From positions 1-44,779 of the forward strand of contig JBBCJM010000258.1 in NCBI GenBank assembly GCA_037190175.1: a DNA stretch of 44,779 nt. Reading direction: 5' to 3'. The notes under the pieces are model-generated. The model saw nothing but the letters and a program-made list of their open reading frames with translations, did not search any database and had not been told where the DNA came from. Shown piece by piece: positions 1 to 6,981 of the stretch. The position numbers were made by a program, and so were the translations under genes. This stretch comes from JBBCJM01 sp037190175. GTDB taxonomy: Bacteria > Pseudomonadota > Alphaproteobacteria > Rhodobacterales > Rhodobacteraceae. Every line of letters starts with the position of its first letter. Positions within the stretch are counted from its first letter, which is position 1.

Positions 1-95
1 GGCCACGGAGCGAGGAGCGCCCGCGAGGGAGCGAAGAGCGGCCCGTTTGACCTTCGCCCCGATTTCGCCGAGGCTGCGGGCCGAGAGGGAGCGCC

Positions 96-962
96 ATGGC
101 AGCCACGTTCGACAGCTTCATCGCCGGGCTGCGGCAAAAGCCCCTGCGCGGGCCGGTGGCACTGATCCTGGCCGAGGATGCGGTCGAGATCGACAGCACG
201 CTGGAGCACCACCTGAAGGCCGGCTTCCGCGAGGTGCTGCTGCTGGCGCCCGAGGGGCTGGGGCCCAAGCCCGCGCTCGCCTCGCGGGTGCGCAGCCTGC
301 GGCACGATGTCTATGCCCCGGGCGCGGTGACCGGCGCGGTCAATGCGCTGATCGCGGCGCAGCCGGGGCTGTGGATCTATTACGGCTTCAACGCGGAATA
401 CCTGTTCCACCCGTTCTGCGAGACCCGCAACGTCCGCGAACTGATCGCCTTCCACGCCGAGGAGCGGCGCGACGCCTTCCTGTCCTATGTGATCGACCTC
501 TATGCCGGCGACCTCGACCGGCATCCCAACGCCGTCTCGCTGCCCGACGCGCTGCTGGACCGTTCGGGCTACTACGCGCTGGGCCGGCCGGATCCGGGCA
601 ACCACAATCACCCCAAGGAACGGCAGCTCGACTTCTTCGGCGGGCTGCGCTGGCGGTTCGAGGAGCACGTGCCCCCCCAGCGGCGCAAGATCGACCGGAT
701 CGCGCTGTTCCGCGCCAAGCCGGGGCTTGCCTTGCGCGAGGACTTCACCTTCTCGGACGAGGAATACAACACCTATGCCTGCCCCTGGCACAACAACATC
801 ACCACCGCGGTGATGAGCTTTCGCACCGCCAAGGCTTTGCGCACCAACCCGGGCTCGCGCTACGACATCGCCAGCTTCCGCTGGCGCAGCTCGACCCCCT
901 TCGCCTGGCAGAGCCAGCAGCTGATGGACCTGGGGCTGATGGAGCCCGGCCAGTGGTTCTAG
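96..962 (+). CDS. Conserved hypothetical protein, possibly glycosyltransferase-like
   Basis: The 288-residue product is probably cytoplasmic: no signal peptide and no membrane span is visible. The ATG at 96 follows a GGGAG ribosome-binding site. The N-terminus (GPVALILAEDAVEIDSTLEHH, about residues 19-39) alternates a hydrophobic strand and a helix, followed by a second strand (VLLLAP), which resembles the start of a GT-A glycosyltransferase fold. I see no clear DxD motif, so that idea is weak. The middle is rich in aromatic and charged residues (YYGFNAEYLFHPFCETRNVR), and the C-terminal part contains PWHNNITTAVMSFRTAKAL. The next gene starts 10 bases after the stop, so the two may be co-transcribed. 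I do not recognise the family with confidence; the reading frame and codon usage look genuine. Confidence 0.85.
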   Translation: MAATFDSFIAGLRQKPLRGPVALILAEDAVEIDSTLEHHLKAGFREVLLLAPEGLGPKPALASRVRSLRHDVYAPGAVTGAVNALIAAQPGLWIYYGFNAEYLFHPFCETRNVRELIAFHAEERRDAFLSYVIDLYAGDLDRHPNAVSLPDALLDRSGYYALGRPDPGNHNHPKERQLDFFGGLRWRFEEHVPPQRRKIDRIALFRAKPGLALREDFTFSDEEYNTYACPWHNNITTAVMSFRTAKALRTNPGSRYDIASFRWRSSTPFAWQSQQLMDLGLMEPGQWF

Positions 963-972
963 GGGGGCGGGC

Positions 973-1419
973 ATGGGCATGATGCAGGCGCTCGCCGTGG
1001 GGGCGATGGTGGCGGGCGGGCTGGCGCTGGTGGTGCAGGCGCCGATCAACGCGGCGCTGGCCCGCACGCTGGGCGGCTCGATGCCGGCGGCGGCGGTCTC
1101 CTTCGGGGTGGGCTTCGTGGTGCTCTTGACGGCCTCGGCGCTGACCGGACAGGGCGGCGCCTTCGCCCGGGCCGCGGGGGCGCCGCCCTGGCTGTTCCTG
1201 GGCGGGGCGCTGGGGGCCTTCTACGTCTGGACCGTGGTCTGGACGGTGCAGAGCCTGGGCGTGGTCACCATGCTGGCCGCGGCGATCCTGGGCCAGGTCG
1301 CCGGCGCGCTGGTGCTGGACGCCACCGGCGCCTTCGGCCTGCCGGTGCGCGAGATCACCCCGACCCGGGTGGCGGCGGCCGGGATGGTGCTGGGCGGGCT
1401 GGTGCTGTCGCGGCTCTGA
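973..1419 (+). CDS. YdcZ/DUF606-type DMT-superfamily membrane protein
   Basis: A 148-residue, very hydrophobic protein of about five membrane helices. It matches the short (140-150 residue) DUF606/YdcZ branch of the drug/metabolite transporter superfamily. The typical pattern is visible: an N-terminal helix with VVQAPINAALARTLGG (residues about 17-32), then SFGVGFVVLLTASALTG, then GGALGAFYVWTVVW and a final GMVLGGLVLSRL. Members are presumed small-molecule exporters, sometimes acting as pairs; no partner is present here. The start at 973 (ATGGGCATGATG) leaves a choice between 973, 979 and 982. The gene follows the hypothetical gene by 10 bases, probably in one operon. The substrate cannot be read from the sequence. 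Confidence 0.85.
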   Translation: MGMMQALAVGAMVAGGLALVVQAPINAALARTLGGSMPAAAVSFGVGFVVLLTASALTGQGGAFARAAGAPPWLFLGGALGAFYVWTVVWTVQSLGVVTMLAAAILGQVAGALVLDATGAFGLPVREITPTRVAAAGMVLGGLVLSRL

Positions 1420-1489
1420 AACCCGCCAGCGGCTTGACTTTCCCCCCGGTTCCGCGCTGCAACGGCGGCGCGTCGGAACGGAGGCCCCC

Positions 1490-2794
1490 ATGCGCATCGC
1501 GATGATCGGAACCGGCTATGTCGGGCTCGTCTCGGGCGTGTGCTTCTCGGACTTCGGCCACGATGTGGTCTGCGTGGACAAGGACCCCCGCAAGATCGAG
1601 CGGCTGCGGGCGGGCGAGGTGCCGATCTACGAACCCGGGCTCGAGGCGCTGATGGCGCGCAACGTGGCCGCGGGGCGGCTGTCCTTCACCACCGACCTCG
1701 CCCAGGCCGTGGCCGGCGCCGAGGCGGTGTTCATCGCCGTGGGCACCCCCACGCGGCGCGGCGACGGGCACGCGGATCTCACCTATGTCTTCGCCGCCGC
1801 CGAGGAGATCGCCCGGGCGCTGACCGGCTATGCGGTGATCGTGACGAAATCCACCGTCCCGGTGGGCACCAACCGCAAGGTGGCCGAGGTGATGCGCGCC
1901 ACCCGGCCGGAGGCCGAGTTCGACGTGGCCTCGAACCCCGAGTTCCTGCGCGAGGGCGCGGCGATCGACGACTTCATGCGCCCCGACCGGGTGGTGGTGG
2001 GGGTGGAGGCCGACCGGGCGAAGGCCGTGATGGGCGACATCTATCGCCCGCTGTTCCTGCGCGACTTTCCCATCGTCTACACCGGGCTCGAGTCGGCCGA
2101 GATGATCAAGTACGCGGCCAATGCCTTCCTGGCCACCAAGATCAGCTTCATCAACGAGATCGCGGGGCTGTGCGAGCGGGTGGGCGCGGACGTGAAGGCG
2201 GTGGCCCGCGGCATGGGGCTCGACGGCCGGATCGGGCGCAAGTTCCTGCACGCCGGCCCCGGCTATGGCGGCTCGTGCTTTCCCAAGGACACCTCGGCGC
2301 TGGCCCGGATCGGGCAGGAGCACGGGCTGCCCATGCAGATCACCGAGACGGTGATGCGGGTGAACGACGGGGTGAAGCGGCGGATGATCGACAAGATCAC
2401 CGACGCCTGCGACGGCACGGTGAACGGCAAGACCGTGGCGGTGCTGGGGGTGACCTTCAAGCCCAATACCGACGACATGCGCGAGGCCCCGGCGCTGACC
2501 ATCATCCCCGCGCTGGTGGGCGGCGGGGCCCGGGTGCGGGTGGTCGACCCGCAGGGCCGGCGCGAGGGCGAGGCGCTGCTGCCCGGGGTGGCCTGGGCCG
2601 AGGATCCCTACACCGCCGCCGCGGGGGCCGAGGCGCTGGTGATCCTGACCGAATGGAACGAGTTCCGGGCGCTGGATCTGGCCCGGCTGGCCGAGCGGAT
2701 GGCGGTGCCGCGCATGGTGGACCTGCGCAACGTCTATGACCGCGGCGACGTGCTGGCGGCCGGGTTCGTGGCCTACGAAGGGGTGGGGCGGTAG
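1490..2794 (+). CDS. ugd: UDP-glucose 6-dehydrogenase
   Basis: Oxidises UDP-glucose to UDP-glucuronate with two NAD+, supplying precursor for exopolysaccharide, capsule or lipid A decoration in the cytoplasm. At 434 residues the length is standard. The N-terminal Rossmann motif GTGYVG (residues 7-12) is intact, the middle domain holds KSTVPVGT and NPEFLREG, and the catalytic cysteine is C263 in GYGGSCFPKD. The C-terminal UDP-binding domain contains GVTFKPNTDDMREAP. The ATG at 1490 follows GGAGG with good spacing. A possible -35 (TTGACT, 1434-1439) lies upstream with only a poor -10. No glycosyltransferase or polysaccharide cluster is adjacent, so the polymer served is unknown. A palindromic hairpin follows the stop. 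Confidence 0.97.
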   Translation: MRIAMIGTGYVGLVSGVCFSDFGHDVVCVDKDPRKIERLRAGEVPIYEPGLEALMARNVAAGRLSFTTDLAQAVAGAEAVFIAVGTPTRRGDGHADLTYVFAAAEEIARALTGYAVIVTKSTVPVGTNRKVAEVMRATRPEAEFDVASNPEFLREGAAIDDFMRPDRVVVGVEADRAKAVMGDIYRPLFLRDFPIVYTGLESAEMIKYAANAFLATKISFINEIAGLCERVGADVKAVARGMGLDGRIGRKFLHAGPGYGGSCFPKDTSALARIGQEHGLPMQITETVMRVNDGVKRRMIDKITDACDGTVNGKTVAVLGVTFKPNTDDMREAPALTIIPALVGGGARVRVVDPQGRREGEALLPGVAWAEDPYTAAAGAEALVILTEWNEFRALDLARLAERMAVPRMVDLRNVYDRGDVLAAGFVAYEGVGR

Positions 2795-2798
2795 GGCA

Positions 2799-2820
2799 CC
2801 GATTTCTTTGAAGAAATCGG
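2799..2820. terminator. Bidirectional hairpin between ugd and acuI
   Basis: Two perfect 10-base arms, CCGATTTCTT (2799-2808) and AAGAAATCGG (2811-2820), are separated by two bases. The element fills the gap between two convergent stop codons (2794 and 2827). The arms contain T and A runs, so the hairpin could terminate transcription in both directions. It has the same 22-bp length and CCGA...TCGG ends as the palindrome at 44757-44778. Confidence 0.6.
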
Positions 2821-2826
2821 ACCGGC

Positions 2827-3816
2827 TCAGGCGTTCACGTCGACCACCACGCGGCCCTGCACCTGCCCCTTCAGGATCGCCTCTCCCAGCGCCGGCAGAT
2901 CGGCCAGCGTCGCGGGGCGGATCATCGCGTGCAGGGCGTCCAGCGGCAGGTCGCGCGCCAGCCGGTCCCAGGCGCGCACCCGGTCCTCATAGGGCCGCAG
3001 CACCGAGTCGATGCCCAGCAGGTTCACTCCCCGCAGCAGGAAGGGCACCACCGTGGCAGGCAGCGCCGCGCCCCCGGCCAGCCCCACCGCGGCGACCGAG
3101 GCGCGGTACTTCATCTGCCCCAGCACCCGGGCCAGCATCGCGCCGCCCACCGAATCCACGCAGCCCGCCCAGGTCTCGGATTCCAGCGGCTTCTTCACCG
3201 TCTCGGCCAGATCCGCCCGCGGCACGATCCGCGCGGCGCCGAGGTTGCGCAGATAGGCCTCGGTCTCGGGCCGCCCGGTGACCGCGGCCACCCGGTAGCC
3301 CAGCCGGGCCAGGATGGCGGTGGCGACCGAGCCCACGCCCCCGGCCGCGCCGGTGACCAGAACCTCGCCGTTCTGCGGCTTCAGCCCGTGGTCCTCCAGC
3401 GCCATCACCGCCAGCATCGCGGTGAAGCCGGCGGTGCCGATCGCCATGGCGTCGCGCGTCGTCAGCCCCTCCGGCAGCGGCACCAGCCAGTCGGCCTTGA
3501 CCCGCGCCCGGGTGGCATAGCCGCCCCAATGCGCCTCGCCCACCCGCCAGCCGGTCAGCACCACCCGGTCGCCGGGGCGGTAGCGGGGGTCGTCGGACGC
3601 CTCCACCGTCCCGGCGAAGTCGATCCCCGGCACATGCGGATAGCTGCGCACCAGGCCGCCGCCGCCGGTCAGGCACAGCCCGTCCTTGTAGTTCAGCGTC
3701 GAATATTCCACCGCCACCGCGACCTCGCCGTCAGGCAGGCGCGCCTCGTCCAGATTCTGAACCGAGGCGCGGATGGCGCCGTCCTCGTCCTTCTCCACCA
3801 GCAGCGCGCGGAACAT
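2827..3816 (-). CDS. acuI: AcuI/YhdH-type acryloyl-CoA reductase (MDR oxidoreductase)
   Basis: A 329-residue zinc-free medium-chain reductase of the YhdH/AcuI family. Characterised members reduce acryloyl-CoA to propionyl-CoA with NADPH, which disposes of the toxic acrylate produced from DMSP or 3-hydroxypropionate. Family signatures are YSTLNYKDGLCLTG near residue 40, PHVPGIDFAGTV, the GDRVVLTGW block and the nucleotide-binding VLVTGAAGGVGSVA. The start at 3816 is chosen because MFRALLVEKDEDG is the family N-terminus and an AAGGAGG site sits just upstream; the open frame runs on for more than 1 kb upstream but that part is not protein-like. No dddL, acuR or other DMSP gene is in the window. 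Family assignment is firm, but the substrate is inferred. Confidence 0.9.
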   Translation of the reverse strand: MFRALLVEKDEDGAIRASVQNLDEARLPDGEVAVAVEYSTLNYKDGLCLTGGGGLVRSYPHVPGIDFAGTVEASDDPRYRPGDRVVLTGWRVGEAHWGGYATRARVKADWLVPLPEGLTTRDAMAIGTAGFTAMLAVMALEDHGLKPQNGEVLVTGAAGGVGSVATAILARLGYRVAAVTGRPETEAYLRNLGAARIVPRADLAETVKKPLESETWAGCVDSVGGAMLARVLGQMKYRASVAAVGLAGGAALPATVVPFLLRGVNLLGIDSVLRPYEDRVRAWDRLARDLPLDALHAMIRPATLADLPALGEAILKGQVQGRVVVDVNA

Positions 3817-3873
3817 CGGCCCCTCCTTCTTGCGACAGGGCGAGGCTAGCCCAGTGCGCAGGCGGAGGGAACC

Positions 3874-3902
3874 TTGACCGCGGCCGGCATCGGCCCCAGA
3901 TT
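3874..3902 (+). promoter_or_regulatory. Candidate promoter ahead of a mini-ORF and the phyH-like gene
   Basis: TTGACC (3874-3879), a 17-base spacer and CAGATT (3897-3902). The -10 keeps A2, A4 and T6. Transcription would begin near 3909, at the A of an ATG, giving a nearly leaderless 13-codon ORF followed by a terminator-like hairpin. Confidence 0.4.
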
Positions 3903-3909
3903 GGCGGGC

Positions 3910-3951
3910 ATGAAGCACATGATCCGCATCCCGTTCCGGCAGCGCGGCTGA
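3910..3951 (+). CDS. Possible 13-codon leader peptide ORF
   Basis: ATG to TGA encodes MKHMIRIPFRQRG. It begins where the promoter at 3874-3902 would start transcription and ends 13 bases before a hairpin with a T run. It has no run of one regulatory amino acid as in classical attenuators, though four of the 13 residues are basic. It could be an attenuation leader or part of a small RNA upstream of the dioxygenase gene, or chance. Only the layout supports it. Confidence 0.3.
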   Translation: MKHMIRIPFRQRG

Positions 3952-3964
3952 GGCCGACAGTCCC

Positions 3965-3985
3965 GGGCGCCACGGCGCCCCTTTT
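3965..3985 (+). terminator. Terminator-like hairpin upstream of the phyH-like gene
   Basis: GGGCGC (3965-3970) pairs with GCGCCC (3975-3980) around a CACG loop and is followed by CTTTT. It lies between the candidate promoter (3874) and the dioxygenase start (4012), so transcripts from that promoter must pass it. This fits an attenuator, or the end of a roughly 75-base small RNA. Confidence 0.45.
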
Positions 3986-4011
3986 GACCGCAGCGGACGG
4001 AGTGCTTTTCC

Positions 4012-4794
4012 ATGACCACCGACACCCCGGGCCAGGCCCGGATCAACGACTTCGTCGCCCAGGGCTTCCTGCGGCTGGACAACGCCTTTTCGCCGGGCCA
4101 GGCGGCCGAGGTGCGCGAGCTGCTGTGGCGCGCGGCCGGGCTGTCCCCCGATGCGCCGCAGGGCTGGACCCAGCCCGTCGTCCGCATCCCGCATCTGGCC
4201 CATCCCGCGGTGACCGCGGCCGCCAACACGCCGCGGCTGCACGCGGCCTGGGACGCGCTGGTGGGCGCCGGGCGCTGGGTGGCGCCGCGGGGGCTGGGCA
4301 GTTTCGTGCTGCGCTTCCCCGGCGGCGAGGACCCGGGCGATACCGGCTGGCATCTGGACACCAGCTTTGCCGGCGACGACCCGCAGGACTTCATGCGCTG
4401 GCGGGTGAACGTGACCAGCCGGGGCCGGGCGCTGCTGATGCTGTTCCTCTTCACCGACGTGGGGGCGGAGGATGCACCCACCCGGCTGCGGGCGGGGTCG
4501 CATAGGGTGATGGCAAGGCGGCTGCTGCCGCATGGCCTCGCGGGCGTCTCGCTGGCGGAGCTGGCGGCGGAGGGGTTCGAGGACAGCGCGGATTGCGCGC
4601 AGGTGGCGGCCACCGGGCCGGCGGGCACGGTGTACCTGTGCCATCCGTTCCTGGTCCACGCCGCCCAGCCGCACCGGGGCCGGAACCCGCGGTTCATCGC
4701 CCAGCCGGCGCTGACGCCCGCGCATGACTTCGACCCCGCCCTGCCGCCCTCGCCGGTGCAGATCGCCATCCGGCAGGCCTGCGGGTTGGAATGA
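4012..4794 (+). CDS. Phytanoyl-CoA dioxygenase family protein (PhyH-like)
   Basis: A 260-residue Fe(II)/2-oxoglutarate oxygenase of the PhyH family. The facial triad is visible: H114 and D116 in WHLDTS, and H216 in FLVHAAQPHRG. A downstream arginine (NPRF, about residue 227) is placed to bind 2-oxoglutarate. Members hydroxylate small molecules such as ectoine or acyl chains; the substrate here cannot be deduced. There is no signal peptide. The ATG at 4012 is the only start giving the normal family N-terminus (INDFVAQGFLRLDNAF). The upstream region carries a candidate promoter and hairpin, so expression may be attenuated. A REP-like pair of palindromes begins 11 bases after the stop. Confidence 0.88.
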   Translation: MTTDTPGQARINDFVAQGFLRLDNAFSPGQAAEVRELLWRAAGLSPDAPQGWTQPVVRIPHLAHPAVTAAANTPRLHAAWDALVGAGRWVAPRGLGSFVLRFPGGEDPGDTGWHLDTSFAGDDPQDFMRWRVNVTSRGRALLMLFLFTDVGAEDAPTRLRAGSHRVMARRLLPHGLAGVSLAELAAEGFEDSADCAQVAATGPAGTVYLCHPFLVHAAQPHRGRNPRFIAQPALTPAHDFDPALPPSPVQIAIRQACGLE

Positions 4795-4804
4795 CACCGC
4801 GTGA

Positions 4805-4855
4805 GGTGGGCAATTCTGCCCACCATTACGGCCTGCGGTGGGCGATCCGCCCACC
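4805..4855. repeat. REP-like double palindrome
   Basis: Two imperfect inverted repeats built on GGTGGGC...GCCCACC occur in tandem: 4805-4824 and 4837-4855, ending in CCTACG. A related arrangement built on GGCGGG...CCCGCC, also ending CCCTACG, occurs at 26211-26263. Both sit directly after a stop codon. The CTA at the end of this copy also supplies the stop codon of the minus-strand gene at 4856. Confidence 0.6.
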
Positions 4856-5299
4856 CTACGACACCGGCACCTCGCCGCAGCGCACGGCGTGGAAGTCGCA
4901 GCGTTCGGCGGGCCAGTCGGTGCGGCCCCAGCAATAGCCCTCGGGCATCGCCACGGGCCGCATGATCCAGACCACCGGCCGGCCGTCGGCGGTCAGCCGG
5001 GTCTCGTCGGCGAAGCGCATGGTCACGCCGGTCTCGTCGTGGCCGACGATCTCGTATTCCGCCGAGGTCTCCCACAGCCCGCGATAGGTGCGGATCGGCA
5101 GGTTCCAGTCGACGAAGGCGCGGGTGCGGTCGGTCGAGAAGCGGAAGACGTGCGGGTTGTGGCGGCAGTCGTCGGCCATCAGCGGCCGGCCGAAGGTGCC
5201 GCTCAGCCGGTCGAACACGTCGGCCGCCGCCGGCCCGGCCGAGGCCAGCAGGACAAGCGCAAGGGCGCGCGCCAGGGCCGGCGCGCGCCCGGTCTTCAC
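4856..5299 (-). CDS. Small secreted hypothetical protein
   Basis: A 147-residue protein read from a GTG at 5299, the only start placed so that the signal peptide is N-terminal: KTGRAPALAR, then ALALVLLASAGPAAA, with likely cleavage before DVF (about residue 30). The mature part of about 118 residues has four cysteines (DDC, GYC, ERC, VRC), which could form two disulfides in the periplasm. It is rich in beta-type sequence (YEIVGHDETGVTMRFADET). No ribosome-binding site is obvious; the gene starts 17 bases after the rpmE stop, so it may be translated by coupling in the rplS-rpmE operon. Function unknown. Confidence 0.7.
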   Translation of the reverse strand: MKTGRAPALARALALVLLASAGPAAADVFDRLSGTFGRPLMADDCRHNPHVFRFSTDRTRAFVDWNLPIRTYRGLWETSAEYEIVGHDETGVTMRFADETRLTADGRPVVWIMRPVAMPEGYCWGRTDWPAERCDFHAVRCGEVPVS

Positions 5300-5316
5300 T
5301 GTCCCGCGCGGGGGGC

Positions 5317-5538
5317 TCAGAAGCCCAGGCCCGCGTATTTGTTCTTGAACTTCGACACCCGGCCGCCGGTGTCCATCAGCTTGGCCGACTGCCCGGTCCA
5401 GGCAGGGTGCGAGGTGGGGTCGATGTCCAGCGCCATCGTGTCGCCCTCCTTGCCCCAGGTGGAGCGCAGGCGGAAGGTCGAGCCGTCGGTCATCTTCACT
5501 TCGATGAAGTGATAGTCGGGGTGGATTTCCTTTTTCAT
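5317..5538 (-). CDS. rpmE: 50S ribosomal protein L31
   Basis: A 73-residue L31 protein of the large ribosomal subunit. It starts MKKEIHPDYHFIEVKMTDG, contains the characteristic DIDPTSHPAWTG and ends SKFKNKYAGLGF. It has no cysteines, so it is the zinc-free (C-minus) form. The gene starts 12 bases after the rplS stop and is surely in the same operon. There is no second, zinc-binding paralogue in the window. Confidence 0.97.
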   Translation of the reverse strand: MKKEIHPDYHFIEVKMTDGSTFRLRSTWGKEGDTMALDIDPTSHPAWTGQSAKLMDTGGRVSKFKNKYAGLGF

Positions 5539-5550
5539 CGCGCGCGCCCC

Positions 5551-5925
5551 TTACTCGGCCTTTTCCTTGTAGTTGGTGACTTCGGCGATCCGGGCCGACT
5601 TGCCGCGCCGCGAGCGCAGGTAGTAGAGCTTCGCGCGCCGCACCCGGCCGCGGCGGACCACCTCGATCGTCTCGATATTGGTGGAATACAGCGGGAAGCA
5701 CCGCTCCACCCCCTCGCCGAAGGAGATCTTGCGCACGGTGAACGAGGCCGCTAGCGTCGCGCCGCCGTTGCGGCCGATGCACACGCCCTCATAGGCCTGC
5801 ACGCGGGTGCGGTTGCCTTCCTTGACCCTGTAGCCCACGCGCACGGTGTCGCCGGGCTTGAAATCGGGGATCTTCTTGCCGAGGGCCGCGATCTGCTCGG
5901 CCTCGAGCTGCGCAATCAGGTTCAT
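5551..5925 (-). CDS. rplS: 50S ribosomal protein L19
   Basis: A 124-residue L19, which sits at the 30S-50S interface. It begins MNLIAQLEAEQIAAL and contains the conserved FKPGDTVRVGYRVKEGNRTR and RRGRVRRAKLYYLR blocks. The start at 5925 gives the standard family N-terminus. In many proteobacteria rplS directly follows trmD; here a plus-strand ybjN-like gene and a small CxxC gene lie between them, and rplS has its own strong promoter with a leader of about 200 bases. Confidence 0.97.
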   Translation of the reverse strand: MNLIAQLEAEQIAALGKKIPDFKPGDTVRVGYRVKEGNRTRVQAYEGVCIGRNGGATLAASFTVRKISFGEGVERCFPLYSTNIETIEVVRRGRVRRAKLYYLRSRRGKSARIAEVTNYKEKAE

Positions 5926-6132
5926 GCGCGGGTCTCCATCTGTGCCTGCGGTGTGCCGCAGAGGTGAGGCCGTCTCATGGCTCCTGGTCTTCGCTCGGGT
6001 CCGCCGCGGCGCCCGCCGGAGGTGATCGGCTTTATCGTGGTGACCGCCCCGCCGGCCGGTGCCCCGGCGAAGAACCGGGGCGGAAACGAACGGGAATCGG
6101 GCCCGCGGGCCTGACAGGCCCCGGACCGGGGG

Positions 6133-6161
6133 CGTATAGGGCCGGGCCCGTTCCGCGTCAA
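6133..6161 (-). promoter_or_regulatory. Promoter of rplS-rpmE with a long leader
   Basis: On the minus strand TTGACG (6156-6161), a 17-base spacer and TATACG (6133-6138) form a strong sigma-70-type promoter. The start point would be near 6126, giving a leader of about 200 bases. Near the start of the leader, 7-base arms at 6107-6113 and 6115-6121 form a tight palindrome; a second hairpin pairs 6061-6067 with 6075-6081. This long leader could be the site of ribosomal-protein feedback, which is inference. The rest of the 5926-6252 gap contains no gene I can see. Confidence 0.65.
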
Positions 6162-6252
6162 GCCGCGGGGCTGCGGATTTGTCTTGCCTCGCCCCCGGCG
6201 CCCGCCCATGCTGCGCGGCATTGCCACCCTGATTTGCCCACGGGATTCCAGC

Positions 6253-6768
6253 ATGAAGATCGCAGCCCTCGCCCTTGCCGCCGCCCTTTTGCCCGCGCCG
6301 CTCATGGCCCAGAGCGGGCTGTCGCGCCTGTTCGACCAGCCGGCGGGCAATTCCCCGGCGGCGGGCAACCTGCTCTTCGCCCGCGATGCGCAGAGCGTGG
6401 CCGGCGCGCTGCGCGAACTGGGCTACCGCGCCGAGATGAGCACGGATTCGGCGGGCGACCCGCTGATCCGCTCCAGCGAGGGCGGGATCAACTTCTCGAT
6501 CTTCTTCTACGGCTGCCAGAAGCCGGACGGCTGCGATTCGGTCCAGTTCTACACCGCGCTGGACCTGCGCGACGGCATGACCTTCCAGCAGGTCAACGAA
6601 TGGAGCACGAGCAAGCGTTTCGCCCGCGTCTATCTGGACGACGAGATGGACCCGGCGATCGAGATGGACGTGCTGATGCCCTTCGGCATGACGAAGGAGA
6701 CCTTCGCCGACCATGTGCGGCTGTGGGGCCTGGTGCTCGACCAGTTCAAGGACCACGTGAACTGGTAG
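6253..6768 (+). CDS. YbjN-domain secreted protein
   Basis: A 171-residue protein. The start at 6253 is preferred over upstream starts because it places a signal peptide at the N-terminus (MKIAALALAAALLPAPLMAQ, cleavage after about residue 20). The mature part has the YbjN/sensory-transduction-regulator fold pattern: SVAGALRELGYRAEM, DPLIRSSEGG, FSIFFYGC, VQFYTAL, VNEWSTSKRFARVYLDD and a C-terminal helix. YbjN-domain proteins resemble type III secretion chaperones; secreted versions are common in Rhodobacterales but have no assigned role. It is transcribed opposite to its neighbours and interrupts the trmD-rplS neighbourhood. Confidence 0.85.
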   Translation: MKIAALALAAALLPAPLMAQSGLSRLFDQPAGNSPAAGNLLFARDAQSVAGALRELGYRAEMSTDSAGDPLIRSSEGGINFSIFFYGCQKPDGCDSVQFYTALDLRDGMTFQQVNEWSTSKRFARVYLDDEMDPAIEMDVLMPFGMTKETFADHVRLWGLVLDQFKDHVNW

Positions 6769-6778
6769 GCCGGAAGGG

Positions 6779-6934
6779 TCAGCCGCGGGCCTCGGCCGCC
6801 GCGGCGCTGCGGCGGCGGTGGTCGGAAAACCTCTCGCCCTCGCGCCGTTCGGTGCGAAAGCCGTTGGCCTTCCAGAACTTGCACAGCTTGCAGCCCGCGC
6901 GGGCGTTGCGGGGCCTGCGGCGTTTGTGGTGCAT
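6779..6934 (-). CDS. Small CxxC-containing basic protein
   Basis: A 51-residue protein starting MHHKRRRPRNARAGCKLCKFWK. The ATG at 6934 has an AGGAGA site 7 bases upstream. The RAGCxxCK core preceded by a basic MHHKRRRPRN stretch is the pattern of a small conserved alphaproteobacterial protein whose function I do not know. The two cysteines plus nearby histidines could bind zinc. It lies just downstream of trmD on the same strand and may be co-transcribed. Confidence 0.75.
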   Translation of the reverse strand: MHHKRRRPRNARAGCKLCKFWKANGFRTERREGERFSDHRRRSAAAAEARG

Positions 6935-6981
6935 GGCCTCTCTCCTGACGCAGACGCCATAGCAGGGGCGCGGGGGCGCGG

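Noticed and set aside
1..95. Possible -35 (TTGACC at 50-55) and GAGCGAGGAGCG repeats at the window start
   Set aside because: No convincing -10 follows, and the purine-rich repeats may simply be the tail of an upstream gene or intergenic sequence cut by the window edge.
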